Origin: Rubrivivax sp. SCN 71-131
GTDB taxonomy: Bacteria > Pseudomonadota > Gammaproteobacteria > Burkholderiales > Burkholderiaceae_C
Assembly (NCBI GenBank): GCA_001724995.1
Contig: MEFD01000014.1
Location: 1 to 64,000 of the forward strand
Reading direction: 5' to 3'
DNA: 64,000 nt
The notes under the pieces are model-generated. The model saw only the letters and a list, made by a program, of their open reading frames with translations, searched no databases and was not told where the DNA came from. This document shows, one piece after another, positions 1 to 10,872 of the stretch. Each line of letters opens with the position of its first letter. Position 1 is the stretch's first letter. A program made the position numbers and the translations under genes.

Positions 1-342
<342 letters not shown>

Positions 343-400
343 CAGGAACCCCGAGCGGCGCGCGCCCCTCGCCCCATCACCTGATCACACAGGAGGATCG

Positions 401-766
401 ATGCACTACTCCGCGCTCCCCGCCCTCGGCCAGCCCCTCGAGGGCGGCATCTTCTGCGGCCTCACCACGCTGCCCGACGGCACCCACCACGCCGTCGTGC
501 TGCTGCCCGACAAGCCCGACAAGGTGCTCACGTGGAAACAGGCCATGGCCTGGGCCAAGAAGCTCAAGGCCAGCCTGCCGAGTCGCGCCGTCAGCGCGCT
601 GCTGTTCGCCACGCGCAAGGCCGATTTCGAGCCCGCATGGCACTGGACCTGCGAAGAGTTCGATGGCTCGTACGCCTGGAACCAGGACTTCGACAACGGC
701 TACCAGGACGACTACCGCAAGAGCTTCGCCGGCCGAGCCCGAGCCGTCCGCAGATTGACCGTTTGA
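401..766 (+). CDS. DUF1566 (Lcl_C-like) domain protein
   Basis: A 121-aa protein. The middle has the short-helix pattern WKQAMAWAKKL, and the C-terminal half has the W-x-W-T...WNQDFDNGYQ...RARAVRRL pattern typical of DUF1566 proteins, which are common in phages and accessory islands. The family has a C-type-lectin/FGE-like fold; its substrate here is unknown. The ATG at 401 is preceded by AGGAGG at a good distance (389-394). It follows the Gly-X gene in the same orientation. The family is sometimes the target of diversity-generating retroelements, but no reverse transcriptase or template repeat is visible here. Confidence 0.7.
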   Translation: MHYSALPALGQPLEGGIFCGLTTLPDGTHHAVVLLPDKPDKVLTWKQAMAWAKKLKASLPSRAVSALLFATRKADFEPAWHWTCEEFDGSYAWNQDFDNGYQDDYRKSFAGRARAVRRLTV

Positions 767-799
767 TCCTTCGGTTCTTCTGAGTAACCGTCTTCCGAG

Positions 800-2361
<1,562 letters not shown>

Positions 2362-2387
<26 letters not shown>

Positions 2388-3120
2388 GGCGTTTCGCCGC
2401 CACGTCACGTATCGGCCAGAGCCATATCCGGAGCTGCCCGTGCCGGGCTTGTGCTGCATCACGGGCGATGTGGGCGACACCATCGCTCGCAAGCACTTAC
2501 TGGGGCCGAGCTTCACCGATCTCGAACTTCTGGCGTTGCCGGATAGCGAGCGCATAGGAACACATGTGTGGGATGCCTTCACCGCAGGCGAATTGCGCAA
2601 CGGCAAGACGCGGCGGTACTGCCCGGAACGAATGAGCAGCTGGCGGTGCACCGCCGACCACTTCGAGTCGCTGACACGGCAAGGCGTGCGCGATGCTGTG
2701 TTTGGCCCCGCTCCTGAATCACCGTGGGCTGGATACGTCACCACCAGCTATAAAAAGCATGGTGGTCTGCGTGCGCCCGTTAACACCGGGGACAGCAATG
2801 TCTGGCTGTGGGAATCCGTGCGCGTGGATTGCACGGACAGGGTTGCGTTGCAAGGCGTGTGGGATGCCTTGCGCCGCTATCAGGATGCAGGCATTCCGCG
2901 CCCGGTGCTAGAAACGGGTGAGATGGAGCCGCATCTGGTCGGCAAAGTAGGCGTGTCGAAGGCTCTGGATTATCAGCACTGGTCACGGCCACGCATCGAA
3001 TCGGCGCTGTATCAGTTCTGCGTTTACCTGCTGCCGAGCGCGGATGAGCTGATGGAATTGCGCAGCATCACGCCGATGCCTGCACAGTCAGTGCGGGGCG
3101 AAACAGGAAGCCTATTCTGA
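2362..3120 (+). CDS. csf1: Csf1-like type IV CRISPR protein (large-subunit/Cas8-like, zinc finger)
   Basis: A 252-aa protein starting at GTG 2362, chosen because GGAG (2352-2355) sits six bases upstream; the usual Csf1 length is similar. Cysteines at residues 31, 32, 87 and 96 could form the zinc-binding site known in Csf1. The segment around SYKKHGGLRAPVNTGDSNVW resembles the conserved Csf1 KH...PVN region. Csf1 acts at one end of the type IV complex and may take part in target recognition. It overlaps csf2 by 26 nt, and its stop shares a base with the cysH start (TGATG), so translation is coupled. Assignment rests on motifs plus neighbours. Confidence 0.7.
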
Positions 3121-3821
3121 TGCGAGATAAGCTCTACCGCATTACGAACGCCGCGCGTTATCGCGCGGTACAGGACGATGCCCACGACATTATTCAAGAG
3201 ACCATCTGCCGCGCAGCCGGCGGAGTGGTGGCCATAGGCGTCAGCGGCGGGAAGGACAGCATCGCCATGCTGCACATGGTTGCGCAACACGTGCACCCCC
3301 ACGTGATCTACAACGACAGCGGCCTGGAGACGCCAGAAGCCATGCCGCTGGTGCGGGGAATGTGCGAGAAGTACGGCCTACCCATGACCATCGCGAAAGG
3401 CGATGCCATCTCCCTAGATTTGGCAGGCGCAGATACCAACCGCGCCATCGTCGGCCCGGTTCGCGCGGCGCTGCAATCGATTGACGCGGTGGCCGAGTTC
3501 GTTGGCTTGCGTTCGTCGGAAAGCAAAACCCGTCGAATCGTCATCGCCAAGCATGGGCCTATCCACGCAAGCAAGAGATACGGATGCCTCATCGCTTGGC
3601 CGATGCGCAAATGGTCGTCCGCCGATGTGTTTGCCTACATCCACGAGCATGCGCTGCCGTTACACCCGATTTATGACAGGGCCACCGACCAGGAACGCGA
3701 TACCACCCGCGTCTCATGGGTCTACGACAGTGCTTTTGACCGATGGGGAGCTGTGGAAATCGTTCGCCGCCATTACCCGCAGGTGTATCAGCGTTTAAAA
3801 ATAGCAGGAGTCATCCAATGA
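3120..3821 (+). CDS. cysH: CysH-like PP-loop ATP pyrophosphatase of type IV-B CRISPR loci
   Basis: A 233-aa member of the PAPS-reductase/adenine nucleotide alpha-hydrolase superfamily. The PP-loop SGGKDS is at residues 42-47, followed by YNDSGLETPEA and the late WSSADVFAYIHEHALPLHPIY block. The C-terminus (RLKIAGVIQ) lacks the ECGxH catalytic cysteine motif of true PAPS reductases, so sulfonucleotide reduction is unlikely; an adenylating or nucleotide-modifying role is more plausible. A cysH-like gene is the known ancillary gene of subtype IV-B, and its position between csf1 and csf3 is strong context. It overlaps both neighbours (TGATG and ATGA). Confidence 0.85.
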   Translation: MRDKLYRITNAARYRAVQDDAHDIIQETICRAAGGVVAIGVSGGKDSIAMLHMVAQHVHPHVIYNDSGLETPEAMPLVRGMCEKYGLPMTIAKGDAISLDLAGADTNRAIVGPVRAALQSIDAVAEFVGLRSSESKTRRIVIAKHGPIHASKRYGCLIAWPMRKWSSADVFAYIHEHALPLHPIYDRATDQERDTTRVSWVYDSAFDRWGAVEIVRRHYPQVYQRLKIAGVIQ

Positions 3822-4477
3822 ATTTCAGGATCACATTTCACCTTGACGGTACGGGCGTGTATTACGACCCGAACGAGCCAACCATGCTTGACGGATTGCT
3901 GGCATGGGTGCTTGGCCCACGGCAAGGTATTCGCGGCCTCGACCGAAGTGGCATCCCGCAAGACGTGCAATTGCCGCTCATGCGCGAGACATCGGGCGAC
4001 ACCTGGATCTGGCGAGCTTCCGCACTGTTTCCGACCGGGCCCCAAAGCGAGGGGCTGTGGCACTGGCGCAAGCGCCTTCGCCAATCGCGTATCGACGTGA
4101 CAACCGGAAGCCCGAATCTGCAAAATGGCCAGTATCGGGACTGGCAAACACCACTCCCGTTATTGCTATGCACCCAGATGGTGGCGTATGCCAACGGAAA
4201 CGGGAAAGAAATGCGCCGCATATTGCGCGAGGTGCGCTATGTAGGGAAGAAATCAGCGCATGGGCACGGCAAGGTATTGAGCGTTGATGTTGACCAAATC
4301 GAGCAGGATCACAGCTTGGTCATGGATGGTCATGCGATGCGCTGGCTGCCATCTAGCGAAGGGACAAGGCTTGTCAGACCTCGCCCGCCGTACTGGCACC
4401 CTCATGGGAGGATCGCAAGCTGCGAGATTGGATCACCGCGGCCCAACGTGCGAGTTCAGCGGGAGCCAACGGCGTGA
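3818..4477 (+). CDS. csf3: Csf3-like (Cas5-family) type IV CRISPR protein
   Basis: A 219-aa protein. It starts with an RRM-like strand (NFRITFHLDGTGVYY), has a helix-rich middle, and carries a glycine-rich RAMP loop GKKSAHGHGK at residues ~143-152. This is the pattern of Cas5/Csf3, the subunit that caps the 5' end of the guide RNA in type IV complexes. ATG 3818 overlaps the cysH stop (ATGA), with AGGAG (3805-3810 area) upstream. Its own stop overlaps the next start (GTGA). There is no cas6 or csf5 gene, so guide processing would have to come from elsewhere, as in other IV-B loci. Confidence 0.7.
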   Translation: MNFRITFHLDGTGVYYDPNEPTMLDGLLAWVLGPRQGIRGLDRSGIPQDVQLPLMRETSGDTWIWRASALFPTGPQSEGLWHWRKRLRQSRIDVTTGSPNLQNGQYRDWQTPLPLLLCTQMVAYANGNGKEMRRILREVRYVGKKSAHGHGKVLSVDVDQIEQDHSLVMDGHAMRWLPSSEGTRLVRPRPPYWHPHGRIASCEIGSPRPNVRVQREPTA

Positions 4478-5220
4478 CCATGCTTGAAGAAACCCCCCTG
4501 GCGGATGCCGTTGGCTCTCCGCTGCAACGACCTGTTATGCGCCCGGTGGAGTGCTTACGCACCGTGGCAGCCCTCTACGTTGAGCCGAAGGGCTGCTATG
4601 TGGGCGCGCCAGGCGTTGACCCGTGGGACGAAGCCCGCGATGCGCGCACCTACGCAGGCCCTCACCCGGTGGTGGCGCACCCGCCATGCCAGCGCTGGGG
4701 TCGGTTCTGGCACGGCAGCACGCGCAAGCCACACCAGTACAAGCTGGGCGACGACGGCGGGTGTTTCGAGAAAGCGCTGCATGCGGTGCTGCGCTGGGGC
4801 GGCGTGCTTGAGCACCCGGCGCATAGCAAAGCGTGGGATGCTTTCGGGCTGCTGAAACCGACCGCCGGCCAGGGCTGGCAGACAGACTGGGCGAACGGCT
4901 GCGCAGTTTGCTACGTGGAGCAGGGCCACTACGGGCACGCCAGCCGCAAGCCGACATGGTTGCTGGCCGCTGGGCTGAACTTGGCCGAGCTGCCGCAACT
5001 GAACTGGACGAAGGGCGAGCAGCGCCTGCCCGCCTGGATGATCGAGCGCTACGGCTACGAAAAGGCCAGGCGCATCGGCGTGGTGGCGATGGTTGGCGGG
5101 AAGAACAAGACCGCGATTCGCAACGCCACGCCAGACCCTTTCCGCGACCTGCTGCTGTCGATAGCGAGGCAGGCGCATAACGTTCGAGCTAAGCGGGGCC
5201 AAACGGCGCCGAAGGAGTAG
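4474..5220 (+). CDS. Phage-type protein with PPCQRWG motif, function unknown
   Basis: A 248-aa protein. It contains VVAHPPCQRWGRFWHGS, GGVLEHPAHSKAW and VEQGHYGH...KPTWLLAAG blocks seen in a widespread family of phage and prophage proteins. PPCQ recalls the PCQ motif of cytosine-C5 methyltransferases, but no SAM-binding loop is recognised, so enzyme activity is not claimed. GTG 4474 was chosen because GGGAG lies eight bases upstream and it overlaps the csf3 stop (GTGA); ATG 4480 is the alternative. It is apparently cotranscribed with the csf genes, and its last 46 bases lie inside the following attC site. Confidence 0.7.
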   Translation: MTMLEETPLADAVGSPLQRPVMRPVECLRTVAALYVEPKGCYVGAPGVDPWDEARDARTYAGPHPVVAHPPCQRWGRFWHGSTRKPHQYKLGDDGGCFEKALHAVLRWGGVLEHPAHSKAWDAFGLLKPTAGQGWQTDWANGCAVCYVEQGHYGHASRKPTWLLAAGLNLAELPQLNWTKGEQRLPAWMIERYGYEKARRIGVVAMVGGKNKTAIRNATPDPFRDLLLSIARQAHNVRAKRGQTAPKE

Positions 5221-5276
5221 GAAGATGCAAACACTGTTGGCTGCCGTTTGGGCTCCGCTTGAGCGAGGGGTTAGGC
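5175..5276 (+). other. Integron attC-like site (102 bp)
   Basis: R''-like GCATAAC (5175-5181, one mismatch to RYYYAAC) and GAGCTAAGCGG are followed by the inner arm GCCAAACGGC. After a spacer come the complementary GCCGTTTGGGC, CCGCTTGAGC and R' GTTAGGC (5270-5276). The arms pair over the expected L''/L' positions. It shares the TAAGCGG...CCGCTTGA boxes with the next two sites. Confidence 0.8.
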
Positions 5277-5491
5277 GTCTCGCGTGCATGGTGGCGGGCC
5301 ACGATTACCGCGTGGTGCGCGCGATGAACCCAGGATCGCGCAAGGTGGCGTGCGACCGCTGCGGCGGCGCCTGGGCCATGCACGACCCGACGCGGACCTT
5401 CGTGCCGTGGGATGACGAGTTTGAAGCGATGTATGCGCCCGGTGGCCCGCTTGACCCGGCGACAGACCCACGGTGGCGGAATGACGCCTAA
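5225..5491 (+). CDS. Small zinc-binding phage protein, DUF1660-like
   Basis: An 88-aa protein. The pattern RLAC...GHDYRVVR...CDRCG matches the small DUF1660 prophage family, a probable zinc-binding knuckle of unknown role. The domain's first cysteine lies upstream of the internal ATG (5288), so ATG 5225 is preferred; it has GAAGGAG (5211-5217) upstream. That start sits in the loop of the preceding attC, so translation runs through the R' recombination site at 5270. The gene ends inside the next attC. Confidence 0.6.
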   Translation: MQTLLAAVWAPLERGVRRLACMVAGHDYRVVRAMNPGSRKVACDRCGGAWAMHDPTRTFVPWDDEFEAMYAPGGPLDPATDPRWRNDA

Positions 5492-5587
5492 CGCAGAGCT
5501 AAGCGGACCGGGCCGGCGCAGATGAACTGTCAAGGAATGCTTGAGCGTTGCCCGCCGGCCTGGGTCCGCTTGAGCGCACTGTTGGGC
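5486..5587 (+). other. Integron attC site (102 bp)
   Basis: R'' GCCTAAC (5486-5492) fits RYYYAAC, then GAGCTAAGCGGACC and GGGCCGGCG. The complementary CGCCGGCCTGGGTCCGCTTGAGC is followed by R' GTTGGGC (5581-5587, fits GTTRRRY). Long imperfect arms can fold into the bottom-strand hairpin that integron integrases recognise. It has the same size and boxes as the site at 5175-5276. Confidence 0.85.
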
Positions 5588-5613
5588 GGCTGCCGCCCGG
5601 AGCGAGGAAGACT

Positions 5614-5811
5614 ATGCACACAGCACCGATGTCAGACAGCCAAGGCGAGTTCGCCGAGTTCAAGACCCAGCCCGACGTGCCTTGCCGCAAGTGCGGCGTG
5701 CACGCGGTGAGCATGCGCGAGTGGGAAAGCTCGTGCGGCGGCTGGGAGGACTACCAGTACAAGTGCCACCACTGCGGCCATACGTGGTGGGTGGAAGGAA
5801 TCGACGCATGA
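5614..5811 (+). CDS. Small cassette protein with two CxxC knuckles, unknown function
   Basis: A 65-aa protein with CRKCG near residue 24 and CHHCGHTWW near residue 51, a likely zinc ribbon. ATG 5614 has GAGGAAG just upstream; ATG 5629 is an alternative. It is the first gene of a two-gene cassette, and its stop overlaps the next start (ATGA). The composition and size are typical of integron cassettes and small phage genes. No named family is recognised. Confidence 0.6.
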   Translation: MHTAPMSDSQGEFAEFKTQPDVPCRKCGVHAVSMREWESSCGGWEDYQYKCHHCGHTWWVEGIDA

Positions 5812-6062
5812 CGTACTGGTGGCTCGTGGAGAACTTCGACCGCAAAGGGCAGTCCACAGGGCTCTATATGGAGTGCCAAGTGAACATGACCCTGACCGCC
5901 GACGTGCACAAGGCTCGCAAGTTCCGCCTCCAGCGCACGGCCGAGTTCCGCGCGTTGGATATGCGCGAAGCGAGGCGCGGCGACTGGCGGGCCGTGGAGC
6001 ACGGCTTCGACGACAGCAAGACGCCCAACGCAGATTTAAGCGGCCGTACTCGGTCCGCTTGA
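5808..6062 (+). CDS. Small cassette protein, unknown function
   Basis: An 84-aa protein starting MTYWWLVENFDRKGQ, with a charged C-terminal half (RGDWRAVEHGFDD). It has no signal peptide or membrane segment. ATG 5808 overlaps the preceding stop by four bases, so the pair is probably translated together. The last 40 bases run into the attC at 6023-6076, so the C-terminal residues are attC-encoded. Similar short proteins occur in phages, but no function is known. Confidence 0.55.
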   Translation: MTYWWLVENFDRKGQSTGLYMECQVNMTLTADVHKARKFRLQRTAEFRALDMREARRGDWRAVEHGFDDSKTPNADLSGRTRSA

Positions 6063-6076
6063 AAGACGGGTTAGGC
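6023..6076 (+). other. Short integron attC site (54 bp)
   Basis: R'' GCCCAAC (6023-6029), L'' TTTAAGCGGCC, a short loop, L' GGTCCGCTTGAAA and R' GTTAGGC (6070-6076). Both core sites fit consensus and the arms pair. It is half the length of the two preceding sites but has the same boxes. Confidence 0.8.
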
Positions 6077-6109
6077 GCCTACCCACGAAGCGCGCCCGAC
6101 AAAGGATTG

Positions 6110-6589
6110 ATGATGGACAACCAAGTTACTGTTCTGCCGGATGGCAGCGCGTTTGCCACCGCAAGCTGGCCGCTGCAGAAAGACCACTGGCTGTACGCGC
6201 CGCGTGGCGAGTGGGACAGCACGCGCGACGACTACGCGGAAACGCCGCAGCCGATCTTGACCAACGCGCAGCGTCAGGCCGTGACCGCTGCCGGCCGCTA
6301 CGCCGTGCGCGGCGCCACGATGTGCGGCACAGAGATGGACTTCGACCCCGACGCGCTGGTGCTGAACCTGTGCTACGCCCTGTGCGGGCCGGCTGGTGGC
6401 GCCACGCTCGCGGCAGACAAGCCGCGATTCACGGTGCATGTGGCAGGCCCGGATGACGTGGTGCCTTTCCATGACGAACTGGAGGCGCACCGCTACGCAA
6501 ACTCTTTGAACGCCACCTACCTTGCCGACAGGCTGAAGAACCCCGAGAACGAGGTTCTGTGCGTGGCGACAGTGCATGCGGGCGCCTAA
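6110..6589 (+). CDS. Cassette/phage-type hypothetical protein
   Basis: A 159-aa soluble protein. The N-terminus (MMDNQVTVLPDGSAFATASW) resembles several phage-encoded proteins of unknown function. Two start codons are adjacent (6110 and 6113), with AAAGGA at 6101-6106; 6113 has the better spacing. Cysteines are scattered without a clear motif. It lies between the attC at 6023-6076 and a collapsed attC-like sequence at 6584, so it has the layout of a single-gene cassette. Confidence 0.6.
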   Translation: MMDNQVTVLPDGSAFATASWPLQKDHWLYAPRGEWDSTRDDYAETPQPILTNAQRQAVTAAGRYAVRGATMCGTEMDFDPDALVLNLCYALCGPAGGATLAADKPRFTVHVAGPDDVVPFHDELEAHRYANSLNATYLADRLKNPENEVLCVATVHAGA

Positions 6590-6602
6590 CGCGAATTAGG
6601 CC
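6584..6602 (+). other. Collapsed attC-like remnant
   Basis: GCCTAAC (a perfect R'' core) is followed after five bases by TTAGGCC, so only the outer arms remain, as a tight inverted repeat. The R' side lacks the G of GTTRRRY. It looks like an attC that lost its whole interior and is probably inactive. A chance palindrome is possible. Confidence 0.4.
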
Positions 6603-6620
6603 AAATGCAGGAGAAGGCTC

Positions 6621-6884
6621 ATGACGCAACGATGCGAATGCGAGCACTGGCAGCAATGCCCGACGTGCACGCCAGATGGGTTCGATGCTGCCGGAAATCG
6701 CAAGCCGCCAGAGCCGACGCCGCTGCAGGCCTGCCGCGCCGAACTCGACGAGTGGCGCAAGTTGCGCGACCCTGAGACGCTGCATGCCAACCTGCTGCGC
6801 GGTCAGCCGGCGCGGCTGTCGCGCGAGCAACTGCTGCACCTGCTTGGACCCGCGAAGCGCGACGGGACGGCGGAGATGTCCTGA
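6621..6884 (+). CDS. Phage-type hypothetical protein with N-terminal Cys cluster
   Basis: An 87-aa protein. The N-terminus CECEHWQQCPTC could bind a metal; the rest is a charged helical segment (LDEWRKLRDPETLHANLLRG) seen in small phage proteins. ATG 6621 has GGAGAAGG upstream. Its TGA overlaps the next ATG (TGATG). It begins a three-gene overlapping run that ends in the AlpA-like gene. Function is unknown. Confidence 0.6.
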   Translation: MTQRCECEHWQQCPTCTPDGFDAAGNRKPPEPTPLQACRAELDEWRKLRDPETLHANLLRGQPARLSREQLLHLLGPAKRDGTAEMS

Positions 6885-6970
6885 TGGCCGCTTGGCGCGC
6901 GATGTTCCTGGCCGAGCACTACGGTCTTGAGCCCTACCCTGAGGCGCCGGTGCGGGGGGAGACGTGGTGA
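6884..6970 (+). CDS. 28-aa small open reading frame
   Basis: ATG 6884 overlaps the preceding stop and TGA 6968-6970 overlaps the next ATG, so it sits exactly between two translationally coupled genes. The peptide starts MAAWRAMFLAEHYGLEPYP. It is too short for family assignment; the tight overlaps at both ends are the only evidence that it is real. Confidence 0.45.
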   Translation: MAAWRAMFLAEHYGLEPYPEAPVRGETW

Positions 6971-7278
6971 TGGCCGAGACGCCCATCACGATCACGGCCG
7001 CCGACCTCGAACGCCTTGTCGAGCGCGCGTGCACTGCGGCCGTCGAGCGAGCGCTCTTGCGCCAAGCCGGCGCCACCGGCGCAGAATGGGGCGTGGCAGA
7101 TGTGGCGGCCCACCTCGGCGTGAGCGAGCGGACCGTATTGCGGATGGAGGGGCGCGGCGAATTGCCGCGGCGGACCGGCCGGCGCTGGCGCAAGGCCGAT
7201 GTCCTGCGGTGGCGGCAGGACCGTTCAATTCAGCCGTCCGGCCCCGAGACGGCCCCGCCGATCAACGCAAGCACTTGA
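6970..7278 (+). CDS. AlpA/excisionase-like helix-turn-helix protein
   Basis: A 102-aa protein. A helical N-terminus (ITAADLERLVERACTAAVERAL) precedes a MerR-type winged helix of the HTH_17/AlpA group: VADVAAHLGVSERTVLRMEG, then LPRRTGRRWRKADVLRW. Such proteins are excisionases or small regulators of mobile elements. ATG 6970 shares a base with the preceding stop; GTG 6964 is possible but would overlap more. It is the last accessory gene before the housekeeping block, with a terminator 75 nt downstream. Confidence 0.75.
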   Translation: MAETPITITAADLERLVERACTAAVERALLRQAGATGAEWGVADVAAHLGVSERTVLRMEGRGELPRRTGRRWRKADVLRWRQDRSIQPSGPETAPPINAST

Positions 7279-7324
7279 TCCGCAACGATTTCCGGTGTCC
7301 TCTCCTGGGCACCAGATCAACGCA

Positions 7325-7377
7325 CGGACCGCAAACGGTCCGCTGCAGCAAAGGCCGGCACACGATGCCGGCTTTTT
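7325..7377 (+). terminator. Intrinsic terminator closing the accessory region
   Basis: The stem GCCGGC (7354-7359) and GCCGGC (7367-7372) has a 7-nt loop and five T (7373-7377). A second hairpin, CGGACC/GGTCCG, lies just before it (7325-7342). The orientation suits the plus-strand AlpA-like gene. The rest of the 7279-7466 gap shows nothing else recognisable. Confidence 0.8.
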
Positions 7378-7466
7378 CGTGGCCGGTTCCTTCGTGACCG
7401 GCTCCTCGCGACCAACCCCTTGGGGGCCTTTCCCGTCGTTGCGGGGTCCTCGGCGGTCACCCGCGT

Positions 7467-7988
7467 TCAGACGGTGAACTTGCGCGCCAGTCCGTCCGGG
7501 CGCAGGTTGTCGTACTCCTCGAACGGCTGGTGGATCCAGGGGCTCGTCGGCAGCGTCTCGCAGAAGTAGTCGGGCGTGTAGCTCGAAACGCCCTTGACCC
7601 ACAGCACGGCACAGCGCAGTTCGCGGATCGCCGGCATGCCGCGCAGCCGCTCGACCACTGCGCGCAGCGTCACGCCGGTATCGGCCAGGTCATCGACGAG
7701 CAACACGCGACCCGCCAGTTCGCCCTTGGGCATGGTGATGTACTTGGCCATGTCCAGACGCCCCTGGATGGTACCGGCGTCCGAGCGATAGGAACTCGTC
7801 GACATGATCGCCAGCGGCTTGTCGAACACGCGCGAGAGCACGTCGCCCGGCCGCATGCCGCCGCGCGCCAGGCAGAGGATCTGATCGAACGCCCAGGCCG
7901 AGGCGTGCACCTTGAGCGCCAGACGCTCGATCAGCAGATGGTATTCGTCCCAGGATACGTACAGGTGCTTGCCGTCGTCGGTGAGCAT
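7467..7988 (-). CDS. Phosphoribosyltransferase (purine salvage type)
   Basis: A 173-aa type I phosphoribosyltransferase. The PRPP-binding motif VLLVDDLADTGVTL is near residues 97-110, preceded by ILCLARGGMRPGD. It transfers phosphoribose from PRPP to a purine base (guanine, hypoxanthine or xanthine); the base cannot be fixed from sequence. It lies directly downstream of purA in the same direction, an arrangement usual in Burkholderiales, so it probably works with de novo purine synthesis to balance the nucleotide pool. It may alternatively be annotated as xanthine phosphoribosyltransferase (gpt-like). Confidence 0.85.
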   Translation of the reverse strand: MLTDDGKHLYVSWDEYHLLIERLALKVHASAWAFDQILCLARGGMRPGDVLSRVFDKPLAIMSTSSYRSDAGTIQGRLDMAKYITMPKGELAGRVLLVDDLADTGVTLRAVVERLRGMPAIRELRCAVLWVKGVSSYTPDYFCETLPTSPWIHQPFEEYDNLRPDGLARKFTV

Positions 7989-8042
7989 GGGTTTCCTCGT
8001 GGTCCGGGTGGTGCCGCCGCCGTTCGGCGTCGTCGCGTGCGC

Positions 8043-10600
<2,558 letters not shown>

Positions 10601-10667
10601 GAAAAGCGCACCCGGGTTGAAAACGGCATTCTACCGGCGCCGCTGCACAGGCCCGGCGCGGTCGCAC

Positions 10668-10853
10668 TCAATGCCAGATCGCCAGCAGCAGCAGGCCCGA
10701 CAGCATGCTGGCGAGGCCGATGAAGCGGATCTGGCCGTCGCTCATGCGCAGCGCGCGCTCGAACACCTGACGCCAGGCCTGCGGGCTGAAGAAGGGCAAC
10801 AGGCCCTCGAGCACGAGCATCAGCGCGAAGGCGCCCAGCAGCCAGTCGGCCAT
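10668..10853 (-). CDS. DUF2065 inner-membrane protein
   Basis: A 61-aa protein with two hydrophobic helices (LLGAFALMLVLEGLLPFF and FIGLASMLSGLLLLAIW). It belongs to the small DUF2065 (YjeT-like) family that usually follows hflC. It begins 20 nt after the hflC stop in the same direction. A role with the HflKC membrane complex is suggested only by position. Confidence 0.85.
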   Translation of the reverse strand: MADWLLGAFALMLVLEGLLPFFSPQAWRQVFERALRMSDGQIRFIGLASMLSGLLLLAIWH

Positions 10854-10872
10854 CGCCGCGACACGCTCCCGC

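Noticed and set aside
4474..5220. A cytosine-C5 DNA methyltransferase
   Set aside because: Only the PPCQ tetrapeptide matches. No SAM-binding FxGxG motif or ENV motif is seen, so a methyltransferase call is not supported.
7279..7466. A tRNA gene as an integration site at the island edge
   Set aside because: Two hairpins and a T-run are there, but no cloverleaf with T-loop GTTCRA and acceptor pairing could be built.
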